A stretch of DNA of 64,000 nucleotides, taken from NCBI GenBank assembly GCA_039984955.1, contig JBDWTN010000007.1, forward strand, positions 682,001 to 746,000. Reading direction: 5' to 3'. Made by a program: the position numbers and the translations under genes. This document shows positions 43,065-53,654 of the stretch, in pieces; positions within the stretch are counted from its first letter, which is position 1, and each line of letters opens with the position of its first letter. Under the pieces are notes generated by a model. It was not told where the DNA came from and searched no databases. It saw only the letters and a list, made by a program, of their open reading frames with translations. This stretch comes from Marinobacter alexandrii. Its GTDB lineage: Bacteria; Bacteroidota; Bacteroidia; Cytophagales; Cyclobacteriaceae.

Positions 43065-44892
43065 TTGCTCCTTCAACTTCTTGTTTAGTATTTTGGTTTT
43101 GTAATTGTAAGCCCTTTAAAGTAGTAATGGGTACGACCTGATTATCATTGTAGATTCCATATTTTAATCCTTCCATGATAAATCCAGATTGATAAGTACC
43201 ATCTATCAACCCTCGTTGGAAATACTTTCCATGCTTCTCCATCATTACACCAATGTGTTTAAGTAGTTCGTATCCATAAATGTGATATTCGCTTGGTTCT
43301 CTTCCAATTTCAGATATAAAGTCAGTAACTAAATCTTCATATTTATAAGATTCATTATCAAAGTATGATGGATTTACAAAATCTACTTGGAGTCGTTCAA
43401 GTTGGCTATATGAAATCAACGAAAAGTCGAGCCAATCTTCGTATCCTATGATACCAATACTATCACTCCTAACCTCTGCAAGACTAATGAGATTATTTGC
43501 AAGCAAGTTGCTTGATGTCGCGGCAAAAACATGTCCTATACTATCTGCTGGAATAGTAAACTTCACCTCGTAATATTCAGGTATCTCTTCCCCCTCTTCG
43601 TCGCGCATTATTTTACCTGTTTCTTCATTTCTTAAACTCCGAGTACGCACCAGTCTTCCAGGAATCAGAGCAATAGAGTCAATCTCATCTTGTGAATACA
43701 TGGTATCTAATCTTACTTCATATTGCTCGGTAAAGTCCTTTTGAATTTGAAGAGCATCCTCATCGGTTAGTCTTTCGAATCGGATAACAAAAAAGCTATC
43801 TTTTTCGATTGTTTCTAGATAAGACTGAGCCATGATACTATCACGATTGGTTTCATAAAAAATAAAAAGTTTCTTATTATCTGCAAATTTTTCAGCGGCA
43901 TACTTAGCCGCCTTTCTTCCTTGTGTAGCATATGATGGTTTAAAAAGATACGAATAAGGGTTATCAGCAATTATTCCATCATTTGATGATAGTGGATTCA
44001 CCATAGTTACTTTCTTATCCTTCGAAAACTGATTGATGTATTTACTGGGTCCCGAGTATAACGGACCTATAATGACATCTGAATTATCAAGTTTATTCTC
44101 TTTTATTAAGTCATATGTAGTTGCACCTTTCTTTTGAGTGTCAAAAGGAAAAAGCTCTACATGAATACCTGAATCAAACAACTCTTGCTGCGCAAAAAGC
44201 ATTCCTTGATACAAGTCAAAAATGATTGAATTTCTGATGACAGACTGGGGTGTCTCCAAGGTCTCGAACATAAAAGGCAAAACAACCGCCACAGCATATT
44301 TTTCTTTCTTAATAAAAGGTAGATCGGCAGAGGGAATAAGAGAGATGTCGAATTTCTCAGATAACTCAATCAACCTTAACTGATTTCGCTCCTCATAAGG
44401 TTGATTATTAATGGCTTTAAAGAGATACTTTGCCAGGTAAACATTTTCTGGATTTAATGTGTAAGCAGAATCCAATCCTGTAAAAGGCATGTTACTTAGG
44501 TAAGAATCGATAAGATAGTCCTTCCAATCCTCAGGAAGTTTTTCAGCTCTACGAAATGCACTCCAAAAATTTTGCTGCACAAATGCTGTGTAAGTCAACC
44601 AGAAATCAACCTCAGATTGCTTGTCCCAATTTGGATATTTTGTCTGAATCTGCTTGAACATATCCTCAGCAACCTTTGGTTGATTGAGTTTCAAAGCAGA
44701 TAAGGCGTAATAGAAAGAGGCGTACTCACCGAAGTTTTTATCCCCACTTAGACTTTGAAATGACTGCATCGCAGCTTTATAGTTCTGAAGACTATATTGT
44801 CTTTTAGCCTCTAGGTATTCTGCTTGACTGGATTGGCCAGCTAACATGAATGAGGAAAGAAGAACTATACTAAAAATGAGGGCTCTAACCAT
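43054..44892 (-). CDS. Exported TPR plus type 1 periplasmic-binding-fold protein (LppC/LpoA-like)
   Basis: A 612-residue protein with a signal peptide (1-22), a TPR-like N-terminal region (about 25-190) and a Leu/Ile/Val-binding-type fold (about 205-580) with VVLPFMFETLE, IIGPLYSGPSKYI and VNPLSSNDG. Architecture parallels penicillin-binding-protein activators and Bacteroidota proteins annotated as ABC-type substrate-binding proteins. A peptidoglycan role is plausible. It overlaps hemL; no ABC permease is adjacent, which favours a binding or scaffold role over transport. Confidence 0.78.
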   Translation of the reverse strand: MVRALIFSIVLLSSFMLAGQSSQAEYLEAKRQYSLQNYKAAMQSFQSLSGDKNFGEYASFYYALSALKLNQPKVAEDMFKQIQTKYPNWDKQSEVDFWLTYTAFVQQNFWSAFRRAEKLPEDWKDYLIDSYLSNMPFTGLDSAYTLNPENVYLAKYLFKAINNQPYEERNQLRLIELSEKFDISLIPSADLPFIKKEKYAVAVVLPFMFETLETPQSVIRNSIIFDLYQGMLFAQQELFDSGIHVELFPFDTQKKGATTYDLIKENKLDNSDVIIGPLYSGPSKYINQFSKDKKVTMVNPLSSNDGIIADNPYSYLFKPSYATQGRKAAKYAAEKFADNKKLFIFYETNRDSIMAQSYLETIEKDSFFVIRFERLTDEDALQIQKDFTEQYEVRLDTMYSQDEIDSIALIPGRLVRTRSLRNEETGKIMRDEEGEEIPEYYEVKFTIPADSIGHVFAATSSNLLANNLISLAEVRSDSIGIIGYEDWLDFSLISYSQLERLQVDFVNPSYFDNESYKYEDLVTDFISEIGREPSEYHIYGYELLKHIGVMMEKHGKYFQRGLIDGTYQSGFIMEGLKYGIYNDNQVVPITTLKGLQLQNQNTKQEVEGANED

Positions 44893-44916
44893 GCTATTTT
44901 TCTTTAAAGCTACGTA

Positions 44917-46440
44917 TTATTCCCACTCAATGGTGGCTGGAGGTTTAGAACTGATATCATAAACCACTCTATTTACTCCTTTCACTTGATTTATGATTTT
45001 ATTAGAGATTTGACCTAAAAACTCGTAGGGTAAATGAACCCAATCTGCTGTCATTCCATCCAAACTAGCAACTGCTCTTAGTGCAACTACATTTTCATAG
45101 GTCCTCTCATCTCCCATTACTCCAACGGACTGTACAGGAAGGAGCATAGCACCAGCTTGCCATACTTCATTGTAAAGTCCATCTTCTTTAAGTCCATTGA
45201 TAAAGATTGCATCTACATCTTGAAGAATTCGCACTTTCTCTGCTGTAATATCACTGAGTATTCTGATTCCAAGACCTGGGCCTGGAAATGGATGCCTACC
45301 CAGAATAAAATCAGGAATTTCGAGGGTCTTACCCACATTTCTCACTTCATCTTTAAAAAGTGTATTGAGTGGCTCTACCACTTTCAAGTTCATCTTAGCT
45401 GGAAGTCCCCCTACATTATGATGTGATTTTATAGTCACCGATGGTCCGTTAACAGAGACTGACTCAATTACATCTGGATAAATTGTTCCCTGTCCCAACC
45501 ATTTTACATTCTGGATACTTTTGGCCTCTTCATCAAATACTTCGATAAAAACTCTACCAATGATCTTTCTTTTGCCTTCTGGGTCACTTTCTCCTTCTAA
45601 TTCATCATAGAATCTAGATTTAGCATCTACACCCTTCACATTAAGTCCTAGGCCTTCATAAGATTTCAAAACATCTTCGAATTCATCTTTCCTTAACAAT
45701 CCATTATCCACAAAAATGCAATAAAGGTTTTTTCCAATCGCCTGATGAATTAGCATTGCTGCCACCGAAGAATCCACTCCTCCAGAAAGACCTAAAACCA
45801 CTTTATCATCTCCAAGTTGCTCTTTCAATTGAGCCACTGTTTCCTCTACAAAAATATCGGGTGTCCAATCCTGAGAAGCCTTACAGATGTGCACTACAAA
45901 ATTTCTTAGAACATCTTTCCCATGAGTACTATGTGTTACTTCAGGATGAAATTGAATACCGTAAACCTGTTTGTCTTTGATTTTGTAAGCCGCTACTGGA
46001 ATTGATTCTGTTGCAGAGATAAGCTGAAAATTGTCAGGTAAATCTGTGATAGTATCCGCATGAGACATCCAAACTTGACTTCCAATTTCTATTTCCTTTA
46101 ATAAATCGAAATGCGAATCGACCGATTTTAGATTAGCACGACCATACTCTCTATGATTAGATTTTGCGACTGTCCCGCCATTTTTCTTAACAAGTAACTG
46201 AGCACCATAGCAGATTCCTAAAACAGGCAACTCGCCTAAATCATCCATATTCATATCAGGAGATCCTTCATCCAGTACAGAGCATGGGCCCCCTGATAGA
46301 ATTACTCCTTTAATATCAGGAGTAATCTCAAATTTGCTGAATGGATGAATCTCACAATAGACATTAAGCTCTCGTACTCTTCTCGCAATCAGCTGAGTAT
46401 ATTGAGAACCAAAATCGAGGATAAGAATTTTATCTTGCAT
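44917..46440 (-). CDS. guaA: GMP synthase (glutamine-hydrolysing)
   Basis: A 507-residue enzyme that aminates XMP to GMP. The class I GATase domain has the nucleophile Cys in [10 protein letters not shown] and His/Glu in [11 protein letters not shown]; the ATP-PPase has [16 protein letters not shown]; the C-terminal dimer domain ends in PPATIEWE, as usual. I start it at 46440 ([13 protein letters not shown]); the frame reaches 46470 but that segment contains the promoter. It converges on nothing upstream; the TPR/binding-fold gene follows 24 bases after, so it may be co-transcribed from another direction. Confidence 0.96.
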   Translation of the reverse strand: MQDKILILDFGSQYTQLIARRVRELNVYCEIHPFSKFEITPDIKGVILSGGPCSVLDEGSPDMNMDDLGELPVLGICYGAQLLVKKNGGTVAKSNHREYGRANLKSVDSHFDLLKEIEIGSQVWMSHADTITDLPDNFQLISATESIPVAAYKIKDKQVYGIQFHPEVTHSTHGKDVLRNFVVHICKASQDWTPDIFVEETVAQLKEQLGDDKVVLGLSGGVDSSVAAMLIHQAIGKNLYCIFVDNGLLRKDEFEDVLKSYEGLGLNVKGVDAKSRFYDELEGESDPEGKRKIIGRVFIEVFDEEAKSIQNVKWLGQGTIYPDVIESVSVNGPSVTIKSHHNVGGLPAKMNLKVVEPLNTLFKDEVRNVGKTLEIPDFILGRHPFPGPGLGIRILSDITAEKVRILQDVDAIFINGLKEDGLYNEVWQAGAMLLPVQSVGVMGDERTYENVVALRAVASLDGMTADWVHLPYEFLGQISNKIINQVKGVNRVVYDISSKPPATIEWE

Positions 46441-46445
46441 GCCTG

Positions 46446-46453
46446 CAAAATTA
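46446..46453 (-). promoter_or_regulatory. Putative -7 element for guaA, close to the start codon
   Basis: Minus-strand TAATTTTG is a full TAnnTTTG match, ending 5 bases before the guaA ATG (46438-46440). A transcript start at the usual 7 bases would fall on the first base of the start codon. No TTTG at the -33 spacing was found, so half a promoter is supported. Confidence 0.42.
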
Positions 46454-46528
46454 CATGGATCGAACGACACGATGAGGGTATATCTTCATTGAAAATTCAC
46501 ACAAACCAAAACAATTTTAACTCTGAAA

Positions 46529-46536
46529 TAATTTTG
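46529..46536 (+). promoter_or_regulatory. Putative -7 element for the PafA-like gene
   Basis: Plus-strand TAATTTTG, a full TAnnTTTG match 34 bases before the ATG at 46571. A TTTG at the usual -33 spacing is lacking. Confidence 0.4.
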
Positions 46537-46570
46537 GTTTAATACCTTCACAACTTTATTCATCGAAATT

Positions 46571-48187
46571 ATGAAAAAAGCTTTTTTTACTCTTTTAATC
46601 ACACTTTCACTTACATCCTATACACAGGATAAGCCGAAAATTATTATCGGAATTGTAGTGGATCAAATGCGGCAAGACTACCTACTGCGATTTCAAGAGA
46701 AATTTTCAGATGGCGGCTTCAAAAGATTAATACATGATGGATTCCAATTTAAGAACGCGCACTATAATTACGTTCCTACCTACACGGCCCCTGGACATGC
46801 TTCTATTTACTCAGGAACAACTCCATCAAATCACGGTATAATTGGAAACAGCTGGTTTTCTCGAGAAAAAGGCAGTGCAGTCTATTGTGTCTCTGATTCC
46901 GACGCTTCAGGAGTTGGAGGAGCAGATAAGAACGGTAAAATGTCTCCAAAAAATTTATTAGCTTCTACCATCACAGACGAGCTACGTCTAAGTAGCAATT
47001 TTAAAGCTAAAGTAGTAGGAGTCTCGATTAAAGATAGAGGATCCATATTGCCTGCTGGACATAATCCGTCTGGTGCTTATTGGTTCGATGGCTCGACAGG
47101 AAATTTCATGACCAGTACATACTATACCAATGAGTTGCCTGACTGGGTAAGTTCTTTCAATAGCAAAAAACTAGTGTCGACCTATCTCAAAGAAACGTGG
47201 AATACGCTATTGCCTATTGCACAATATACTGAGAGTACAGACGATGATGTTCCTTATGAACGAGTCTTGAAAGGCAAGAAAAGCTCCGTTTTTCCTTATA
47301 ACCTTAAGGATTTAGCTAAATCTAACGGACTGGGCCTTATCCGGTCGACACCTTGGGGAAACACACTCGTACTAGATATGGCATTAGCTGCTATTGAGGG
47401 TGAAGGTTTAGGAAACGATAGTACGACTGATTTTTTAGCTGTTTCTTTTTCTTCAACGGATTATGTAGGTCATGCTTTTGGTCCCAACTCCATTGAACTA
47501 CAAGACACCTACCTAAGACTAGATGGAGAAATAGGGCGTCTTTTAGAAATTTTAGATAAAAAATTTGGTGAGGATTACGTGGTTTTTCTTACATCGGATC
47601 ACGGCGTATCAAATATTCCCATGTACCTGCAGGATGTGAAAATGCCCGGGGGATATTCGGATGGAAAAAAGGCGACTGAGGAAATCAAAAAATTCATGAC
47701 TGAACGATACGGTGATGAGGACTGGGTATTGGATGTTTCAAATGATCAGGTTTTTCTGAACAGACCCTTGATTGAAGAGAAGAAGATGAACCTAAAGAAA
47801 GTACAGGAGGATTTACAACAATTTCTACTTTCCTTCGAGCGAGTAGTTGATGTCTTCACATCCAATGATCTAGCTAAAAGAAACGCTACCGCCGATCCAA
47901 AGATGCTTATTGAGAACGGTTTCAATACGAAAATGAGTGGCGATTTGGCTGTAAGGCATAAATCAGGATATGTAGATGGAGGATATGGTAAGCAAGGTAC
48001 CACTCACGGATCTGGATACACGTATGATACACATATACCCATTATTTTCTTTGGATCAGGTATCAATCAAGGGAAAAGTGTCAGAAATGTAGCAATCATC
48101 GACATTGCCCCTACGCTATCCATGTTATTGGGCATCTCTTTGCCAAGCGCGGCTACAGGCAAGCCATTAAAGGAGTTGTTTGAATAA
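46571..48187 (+). CDS. PafA-type alkaline phosphatase / phosphodiesterase
   Basis: A 538-residue exported enzyme of the alkaline phosphatase superfamily. A signal peptide (about 1-18) is followed by metal-site and nucleophile motifs: GIVVDQMRQDYLLRF, the nucleophile threonine in YTAPGHASIYSGTTPSNHGI (near 76), VSFSSTDYVGHAFGPNS and FLTSDHGVSN, and a late TTHGSGYTYD. PafA-family enzymes are the main monoesterases releasing phosphate in Bacteroidota. The assignment to PafA over a plain phosphodiesterase rests on the overall pattern. A DUF4159 gene follows after 16 bases. Confidence 0.9.
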   Translation: MKKAFFTLLITLSLTSYTQDKPKIIIGIVVDQMRQDYLLRFQEKFSDGGFKRLIHDGFQFKNAHYNYVPTYTAPGHASIYSGTTPSNHGIIGNSWFSREKGSAVYCVSDSDASGVGGADKNGKMSPKNLLASTITDELRLSSNFKAKVVGVSIKDRGSILPAGHNPSGAYWFDGSTGNFMTSTYYTNELPDWVSSFNSKKLVSTYLKETWNTLLPIAQYTESTDDDVPYERVLKGKKSSVFPYNLKDLAKSNGLGLIRSTPWGNTLVLDMALAAIEGEGLGNDSTTDFLAVSFSSTDYVGHAFGPNSIELQDTYLRLDGEIGRLLEILDKKFGEDYVVFLTSDHGVSNIPMYLQDVKMPGGYSDGKKATEEIKKFMTERYGDEDWVLDVSNDQVFLNRPLIEEKKMNLKKVQEDLQQFLLSFERVVDVFTSNDLAKRNATADPKMLIENGFNTKMSGDLAVRHKSGYVDGGYGKQGTTHGSGYTYDTHIPIIFFGSGINQGKSVRNVAIIDIAPTLSMLLGISLPSAATGKPLKELFE

Positions 48188-48203
48188 AACTATTTAATTA
48201 AAG

Positions 48204-48875
48204 ATGAGTATAATTGGGTCTATGCGAAAACTTTGGATTCTATTTTGTTTCGTCTCATCTACCTGTATAACAGCTCAACCTGTAAAAATAGCTAAGCTCA
48301 AATATGATGGCGGTGGAGATTGGTATGCCAATAAAACTGCTCTTCCGAATCTTATAGATTTTTGCAATGATCAAATCAATACCAATCTGGCACTATCTGA
48401 AGATGTGGTGGAAGTAGGAAGTCCTGATCTTTTCTTATATCCTTATGTGTATATGACTGGCCATGGAAATGTATTGTTTAATGGTATTCAGGCTGAAAAC
48501 TTAAGAAGCTACCTAACCTCAGGAGGCTTTCTTCATATCGATGATAACTATGGCCTTGATCAGTTTGTGCGAACTGAAATGAAAAAGGTTTTTCCTGAAC
48601 TAGATTTTATTGAAATACCCTTCGATCATCCTCTGTACCACCAAAAGTTTGATTTTGACAATGGTCTTCCTAAAATTCATCAACATGATGGTAAAGCTCC
48701 AAAGGGTTATGGCATCATTCATGAAGGACGCCTCGTTTGTTTTTATTCCTATGAATCAGATTTAGGAAATGGATGGGAAGATCAATCAGTTTACAATGAT
48801 CCTCAGGAAATAAGATTGGAGGCACTCAAAATGGGTGCTAACATCATCTCATATACGTTCACAGCGGAATTATAA
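48204..48875 (+). CDS. DUF4159 exported protein
   Basis: A 223-residue protein with a signal peptide (an alternative ATG at 48222 also gives one) and a DUF4159 domain, a gatase-like fold containing LFLYPYVYMTGHGNVLF, GGFLHIDDNYGLDQF and HEGRLVCFYSYESDLG. The family's function is unknown; it often occurs with Bat/MoxR genes. It lies 16 bases after the PafA-like gene, suggesting one transcript. Confidence 0.85.
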   Translation: MSIIGSMRKLWILFCFVSSTCITAQPVKIAKLKYDGGGDWYANKTALPNLIDFCNDQINTNLALSEDVVEVGSPDLFLYPYVYMTGHGNVLFNGIQAENLRSYLTSGGFLHIDDNYGLDQFVRTEMKKVFPELDFIEIPFDHPLYHQKFDFDNGLPKIHQHDGKAPKGYGIIHEGRLVCFYSYESDLGNGWEDQSVYNDPQEIRLEALKMGANIISYTFTAEL

Positions 48876-48940
48876 AAAGGAAGCCCCACTCTTCCTAAGA
48901 ATCATGGGGCGATTACCTACCTGAAAACTTACTTACCAAA

Positions 48941-49780
48941 TTATCTTCTACCTCTAGGTGTAATTGTTTTTGTGAAAGGCTCACCCCCGTTGATGGTTAT
49001 TGTAACTTCATTATCACAAGTTCCATCTCCATAATCTACGATAGCTATATTATCTCCTGATGTAAATTGTTTGATTCCAGATACAGGAATGAAAACCCCG
49101 CTTGACCAACAGGCTCTTTTGTACACTAGTCTTGTAATAATCTCCATTTCATAGGATACACCATCTCGTTTAGTACCATTCGCTTCGCCTTCAACCTCAG
49201 TCGTATCATTTAATGGGTTACTTGCCCGAATCCAAGTTCTTGTTCTTTCCGCATCTCTGGTAGCTATGGTCTCGTCTGTGAAAGTAAGTTTGCCTCCTGT
49301 CAGCGTTACACTGAATGTAGGATTGTCCTCTAAGCTTTCAGAAACATTATCCACTCTTCTGGTTCCCTCTACTTGTACATCATCAATACTAAAGTTTACA
49401 AAGGTTGTCTGTCTGAACGCTCCTGGAATTAAACGATGTTCGTTATAAGTAATTTCGATAATCCCTGCTCTGATACGACCGCCGGGTCCTTCACATCCTT
49501 CACCGTAATCGATGATGAGCTTCTTGTTTTCCTCGTCATGTGTAACTGTCGCACAGTCTAAAATAACATCTCTGGTTACTCTTCCTCCAGCTGAAGACAA
49601 GGTCTCCATTCCTGCTCCTACTATAAGGTCAACATCCTCAAAATTGGATTCGAGTGTGGCCTCAGACTCAATGTCTAATTCTTGAACCAGGTCTTCAGAA
49701 GAAGAAGTTTCACTATCATCATTACACGAAGTAAGAAATGAAGCGAAAGCAATTGTCGAAATAAATAATAGCTTTTTCAT
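48941..49780 (-). CDS. Exported lipoprotein of unknown function
   Basis: A 279-residue lipoprotein: the start at 49780 gives MKKLLFISTIAFASFLTSC with lipobox LTSC (Cys 19). An acidic stretch follows, then a beta-rich domain with repeated strand-turn units such as KLIIDYGEGCEGPGGRIRAG and AIVDYGDGTCDN. The paired DYGxGxC pattern at two places suggests a duplicated fold. It is a lone gene, with convergent neighbour DUF4159 (a weak hairpin lies between). Confidence 0.72.
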   Translation of the reverse strand: MKKLLFISTIAFASFLTSCNDDSETSSSEDLVQELDIESEATLESNFEDVDLIVGAGMETLSSAGGRVTRDVILDCATVTHDEENKKLIIDYGEGCEGPGGRIRAGIIEITYNEHRLIPGAFRQTTFVNFSIDDVQVEGTRRVDNVSESLEDNPTFSVTLTGGKLTFTDETIATRDAERTRTWIRASNPLNDTTEVEGEANGTKRDGVSYEMEIITRLVYKRACWSSGVFIPVSGIKQFTSGDNIAIVDYGDGTCDNEVTITINGGEPFTKTITPRGRR

Positions 49781-50010
49781 AGTTGTCATATTTCAGTTTT
49801 TTATTTTCAATTGATTTTGATGCTTAGACATCCTATGAGTTCGATGGTTTAACCTTCATTGAATAAATTTTTAAGAAAGAGTTCATTAAGCGATTATTAA
49901 GGTGGACAATAGGTAGACACTTTCATATTTGAACTATCGAAAGACCGAACTAAAGGAGGGTAAGTGGTTTATGATTGTTTATTATTGTAATGGATTACAA
50001 TACTCTTCTT
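49781..50010. other. Divergent gap upstream of the barrel gene
   Basis: About 230 bases. A purine-rich AAAGGAGGG (near 49951-49959) resembles a Shine-Dalgarno but is 52 bases from the chosen start. CATATTTG (near 49924) matches seven of eight positions of the -7 consensus. No convincing gene was found; short frames in other registers are present. Confidence 0.45.
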
Positions 50011-50961
50011 ATGCGATATTTTATCATTTGTATCAGCTTTTTCCTATTGATCAATCAATCAGCTGCTCAAGGTTGCAGCGATGCAGGTTTCTGTACAATG
50101 GGTGCAATGAAGCCAGATCAGAACTACAGCAAGAGGGTAGCTATTAAGTTAAGGTCTGTTGAGTTTAACTACTATCGAGGTACAAGCCTACTCACTCCTG
50201 TAATACATGCAGCAACGGTGGATTTTACGTTAGGCATTAATGATTTCAGTTCTATTCAAATTAAACTACCATATCAGTGGGTCACAGGGACTTTGGGAGA
50301 AACCGCAGGAATAGGTGATTTATCTTTAAGTTATACCAGGCTTTTAAAAACTTCTTCCAAGTGGAATGTAAATGGAACTTTAGGAGCTAAGATTCCATCG
50401 AATGATGGAAATAAGACTGTCAACAATGAGAAAACTGGTGGTATAGACGCTCCAATTCATATGTATTATCAACAGAGTCTAGGATCTTATGATGCAATAG
50501 CAGGAGTTTCCGTCATCAGTAGCGATTGGCTTTTTGCCACGGGCATCCAAATACCCCTTACCAGAAATGGGAATAAATTCACATGGCCACAATTCCCAAA
50601 TCATCCAGATAGAGAATATATAAGAAAATACAACATTGGCAATGATTTGCTAAGAGGAATTGATGTAATGATTCGTGTAGAGAAAAACTGGCGTTTCACC
50701 AATTTCAATTTCTCTTTGGGAGCACTGCCAATCTACAGAATCACCAAAGATGAGGCTGCAGATCCTATGACAGGGGAACGCTCAAAATTAGCCAAGACCA
50801 CTGGATTAGCTTTATCTGTAATTGGTAGCTTTGGTTATCATTTTGATGTAAATAATAGTATTAAAATTATTCAAGGTATTAAACTTGTGGATAGAGATTT
50901 TAACCCTGATGGACTTACACGAAATGAAGTCTTCAGTGTGAGCTACGTTTACAAATTTTAA
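50011..50961 (+). CDS. Putative outer-membrane beta-barrel protein
   Basis: A 316-residue protein whose signal peptide (MRYFIICISFFLLINQSAAQ) sets the start at 50011; in-frame starts at 49975 and 49990 give a longer, less typical leader. The rest is a series of alternating amphipathic strands ending with FSVSYVYKF, an aromatic C-terminus as in outer-membrane barrels. I do not recognise the family. It is 5 bases before the CHAT gene, so the two share a transcript. Confidence 0.72.
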   Translation: MRYFIICISFFLLINQSAAQGCSDAGFCTMGAMKPDQNYSKRVAIKLRSVEFNYYRGTSLLTPVIHAATVDFTLGINDFSSIQIKLPYQWVTGTLGETAGIGDLSLSYTRLLKTSSKWNVNGTLGAKIPSNDGNKTVNNEKTGGIDAPIHMYYQQSLGSYDAIAGVSVISSDWLFATGIQIPLTRNGNKFTWPQFPNHPDREYIRKYNIGNDLLRGIDVMIRVEKNWRFTNFNFSLGALPIYRITKDEAADPMTGERSKLAKTTGLALSVIGSFGYHFDVNNSIKIIQGIKLVDRDFNPDGLTRNEVFSVSYVYKF

Positions 50962-50966
50962 TTTTA

Positions 50967-53651
50967 ATGAAGTATATCGGAATCGCGATAACATTATTAT
51001 GTACCCTTGGCATCAATGCTCAAGAAACACCCTTGAACCAAGCCAACGCTTTTTTTGAAAAAGCTGATTATGAAAAAGCTTACGAGCAGTACAAATCAGC
51101 GGGTGATATCTTTTATGCAAATGATGATTTTGCAAAGTATGTTGACACTCATCTAAAAATGATTGAATCTCAGCTGAATATGGGAGATCCATTTCACGCT
51201 AAGAGTCTAGCCACTAATACACTAGAATTTATCGAAGCTGAGTTTCCTAATGAACGTGTGCTAAAAGCCAGATGCTTGACACTTCTCGGTGAGAGTCATC
51301 TAAACCTTGGACACAATGAAGATGCTTTAGAGAGTTTATTGATCGCTGAAGACAATTTCCCTTCTGAAGGCAGTCGAGAAAAAGCCACCTGTTTAAATGC
51401 CATTGGAGTGGCCTATGATGACAGCTATAATACTCAACTTGCAATCCAATACCATGAACAGGCTTTTGCGATGCGTCGAAAGTTATTTGGGAATCAATCC
51501 ATCGACGTAGCTAACTCTTATAACAACCTGGGCAGGGTATACTTAAAAAGCGATCCATTACAAGCGCTAATCTATTTCAATCGAGCCAAGGGTATCTACG
51601 TGAAAGAACTTGGTAACAATAACCAAAGAGCTCTTAGAGCAAGCATAAATATAGCCTTCGCAAATATGGATCAAGGCAATTTCGATGAAGCACTAGATCA
51701 GCTAAATGATGTAAAGCTAATTTATGATGCTACCTACCAAGAGGAGCACCCTAATAAAGCATATATTCAATCGCTAATTGGACGAGTGCTGCTTTCCAAT
51801 AAGGAAAACGAAAAGGCACTTCTAAATCAGAAAGATGCACTTCAGATGTATATCAGTCTATTTGGCGAAAAGCATCCTGACGTTGCAAATACCTATTTTT
51901 TGATTGGAGAAATTCACAAAAATAGAAATGAATTTAAACTAGCTGTTGAATTTTATCAACGTGCTATTTATGCAAACCTACCTGATCAGACCTCAACAGA
52001 TTTTTACAGTCTACCCAAACTGGAAAACTATTTCAACGCTGACATTTTACTTAGGACACTCCAAGCTAAAGCTATTGCTTTAGCAGCATTACATTTTGAG
52101 AAAACCTTGAATGTAAAAGATCTTACAGGAGCTATAGCTACCTATCAAAAATGTGATGATTTAATCAGCATTGTTAGAAGAAAAAGGCTCAATGAACAGG
52201 ATAAATTACGTCTGGGACAAATAGCTAAGGAGGTATATGAGAGTGGGATAGAACTTTCTGTTACACTAAGCAATCAAAGTTTCAATCGAAAAAAACATCT
52301 TCAAACTGCCTTTGACTTTTGTGAAAGAAGTAAATCTTCAGTTTTACTAGAAGCCATCACCGAATCAAAAGCAAAAAAATTCGCAGGTATTCCGGACGAG
52401 CAAATCCAACTTGAAGATAGTTTGAAAGATGAGATATCCTTCCTTGAACAACAATTGGCACAACAGGAAAATGCAGGCAATCAGGACATGAAAGACTTGC
52501 TGTTTTCCTATCAAAATACTTATCGAGACTTCATATCCAGTCTTGAAACAAACTATCCAGAATATTATAAATTAAAGTATGATCATTCAATTGCTACGGT
52601 AGCTTCAGTTCAAGAACATTTAACAGAAAAATCAGCCATGCTATCTTACTTTCTTGGAGAAGAAGAAATCTATATTTTCATCCTCACCAAGAAAAACGTT
52701 CAAGCTGTTCGAAAGTTGAAAGGAGAAAACTTCGAAAAACTAACCAAAGGCATTAGAAATGGCATCAAGTACAATAGCAAAAAAACATTTCTGACAACCT
52801 CAAAAGCACTCTATTCATTGCTAATTCCTGATTTACCGTCAGACATAGATGAATTGATCATCTTGCCAGATGGCATCTTGGGTACATTGCCTTTCGAAGC
52901 TTTTATAAACGATGAAGATGAAACAGAAGATTTCGCGAAAGCGGATTTTCTTATTAGAAATTTTCATGTATCATACGATTATTCGGCAACTCTTTTCAAC
53001 GAAAGACACGCAGATGATGAGCAAATCAGTCCTGAAATATTGCTAATAGCACCAGTGAGTTTTGAAGAGAATGAGGTGCATATGTCTTCTCTTCCAGGAT
53101 CAGAAAAAGAAATTGATGAGATACGATATCTATTCATGGGAAGTGATTCCGAAACAAAGATTCAATTGCGAAGTGATGCGAGTGAATTTAACTTCAAAAA
53201 TGAGAACCTAGGAAAATATCGTTACCTCCATTTTGCTACTCACGGATTGGTTAATGAATCAGAGCCTGCGCTATCAAGAATATTTCTTAAGCCTGGTAAT
53301 GATGAAGATGGTAGCCTTTATACTGGCGAAATATATAATCTAAATATCAACGCAGATCTGGTTACACTATCAGCTTGTGAAACGGGGCTAGGTAAAGTAG
53401 CTAAAGGAGAAGGAATTGTCGGGTTAAGTAGAGCATTGCAATATGCAGGTGCCAATAACATTATTGTTTCGCTATGGCAAGTAGCTGATGCTTCTACAGC
53501 GCAAATGATGATCGAATTCTACAAGTACAACTTGAATAATGACCATCATGGATATAATACAGCGCTTCGAGAAGCTAAATTATCACTACTCAATTCCGAA
53601 GAATATGCTCGACCATATTACTGGGCACCCTTTATTTTGGTAGGCATGTGA
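50967..53651 (+). CDS. Exported TPR-CHAT (caspase-like) protein
   Basis: An 894-residue protein with a signal peptide (about 1-18), TPR repeats over about 20-450 (for example VANSYNNLGRVYLKSDPLQA and VANTYFLIGEIHKNRNEFKL), a long helical linker and a C-terminal CHAT domain (about 600-894). The caspase-type dyad is present: H759 in HFATHGLV and C804 in LSACETGLGKVAKGEG. CHAT proteases cut partner proteins on activation. Export to the periplasm is unusual for caspase-like effectors but common in Bacteroidota versions. A LytTR regulator follows after 3 bases. Confidence 0.9.
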   Translation: MKYIGIAITLLCTLGINAQETPLNQANAFFEKADYEKAYEQYKSAGDIFYANDDFAKYVDTHLKMIESQLNMGDPFHAKSLATNTLEFIEAEFPNERVLKARCLTLLGESHLNLGHNEDALESLLIAEDNFPSEGSREKATCLNAIGVAYDDSYNTQLAIQYHEQAFAMRRKLFGNQSIDVANSYNNLGRVYLKSDPLQALIYFNRAKGIYVKELGNNNQRALRASINIAFANMDQGNFDEALDQLNDVKLIYDATYQEEHPNKAYIQSLIGRVLLSNKENEKALLNQKDALQMYISLFGEKHPDVANTYFLIGEIHKNRNEFKLAVEFYQRAIYANLPDQTSTDFYSLPKLENYFNADILLRTLQAKAIALAALHFEKTLNVKDLTGAIATYQKCDDLISIVRRKRLNEQDKLRLGQIAKEVYESGIELSVTLSNQSFNRKKHLQTAFDFCERSKSSVLLEAITESKAKKFAGIPDEQIQLEDSLKDEISFLEQQLAQQENAGNQDMKDLLFSYQNTYRDFISSLETNYPEYYKLKYDHSIATVASVQEHLTEKSAMLSYFLGEEEIYIFILTKKNVQAVRKLKGENFEKLTKGIRNGIKYNSKKTFLTTSKALYSLLIPDLPSDIDELIILPDGILGTLPFEAFINDEDETEDFAKADFLIRNFHVSYDYSATLFNERHADDEQISPEILLIAPVSFEENEVHMSSLPGSEKEIDEIRYLFMGSDSETKIQLRSDASEFNFKNENLGKYRYLHFATHGLVNESEPALSRIFLKPGNDEDGSLYTGEIYNLNINADLVTLSACETGLGKVAKGEGIVGLSRALQYAGANNIIVSLWQVADASTAQMMIEFYKYNLNNDHHGYNTALREAKLSLLNSEEYARPYYWAPFILVGM

Positions 53652-53654
53652 AAG

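Noticed and set aside
48883-48910. Terminator hairpin after the DUF4159 gene
   Set aside because: GCCCCA/TGGGGC form a 6-bp stem with a 16-base loop and no T-run, so it is too weak to annotate.
49929-50147. Separate 72-residue gene ahead of the barrel gene
   Set aside because: It overlaps the barrel gene in another frame, has no recognisable domain and is probably a shadow frame.
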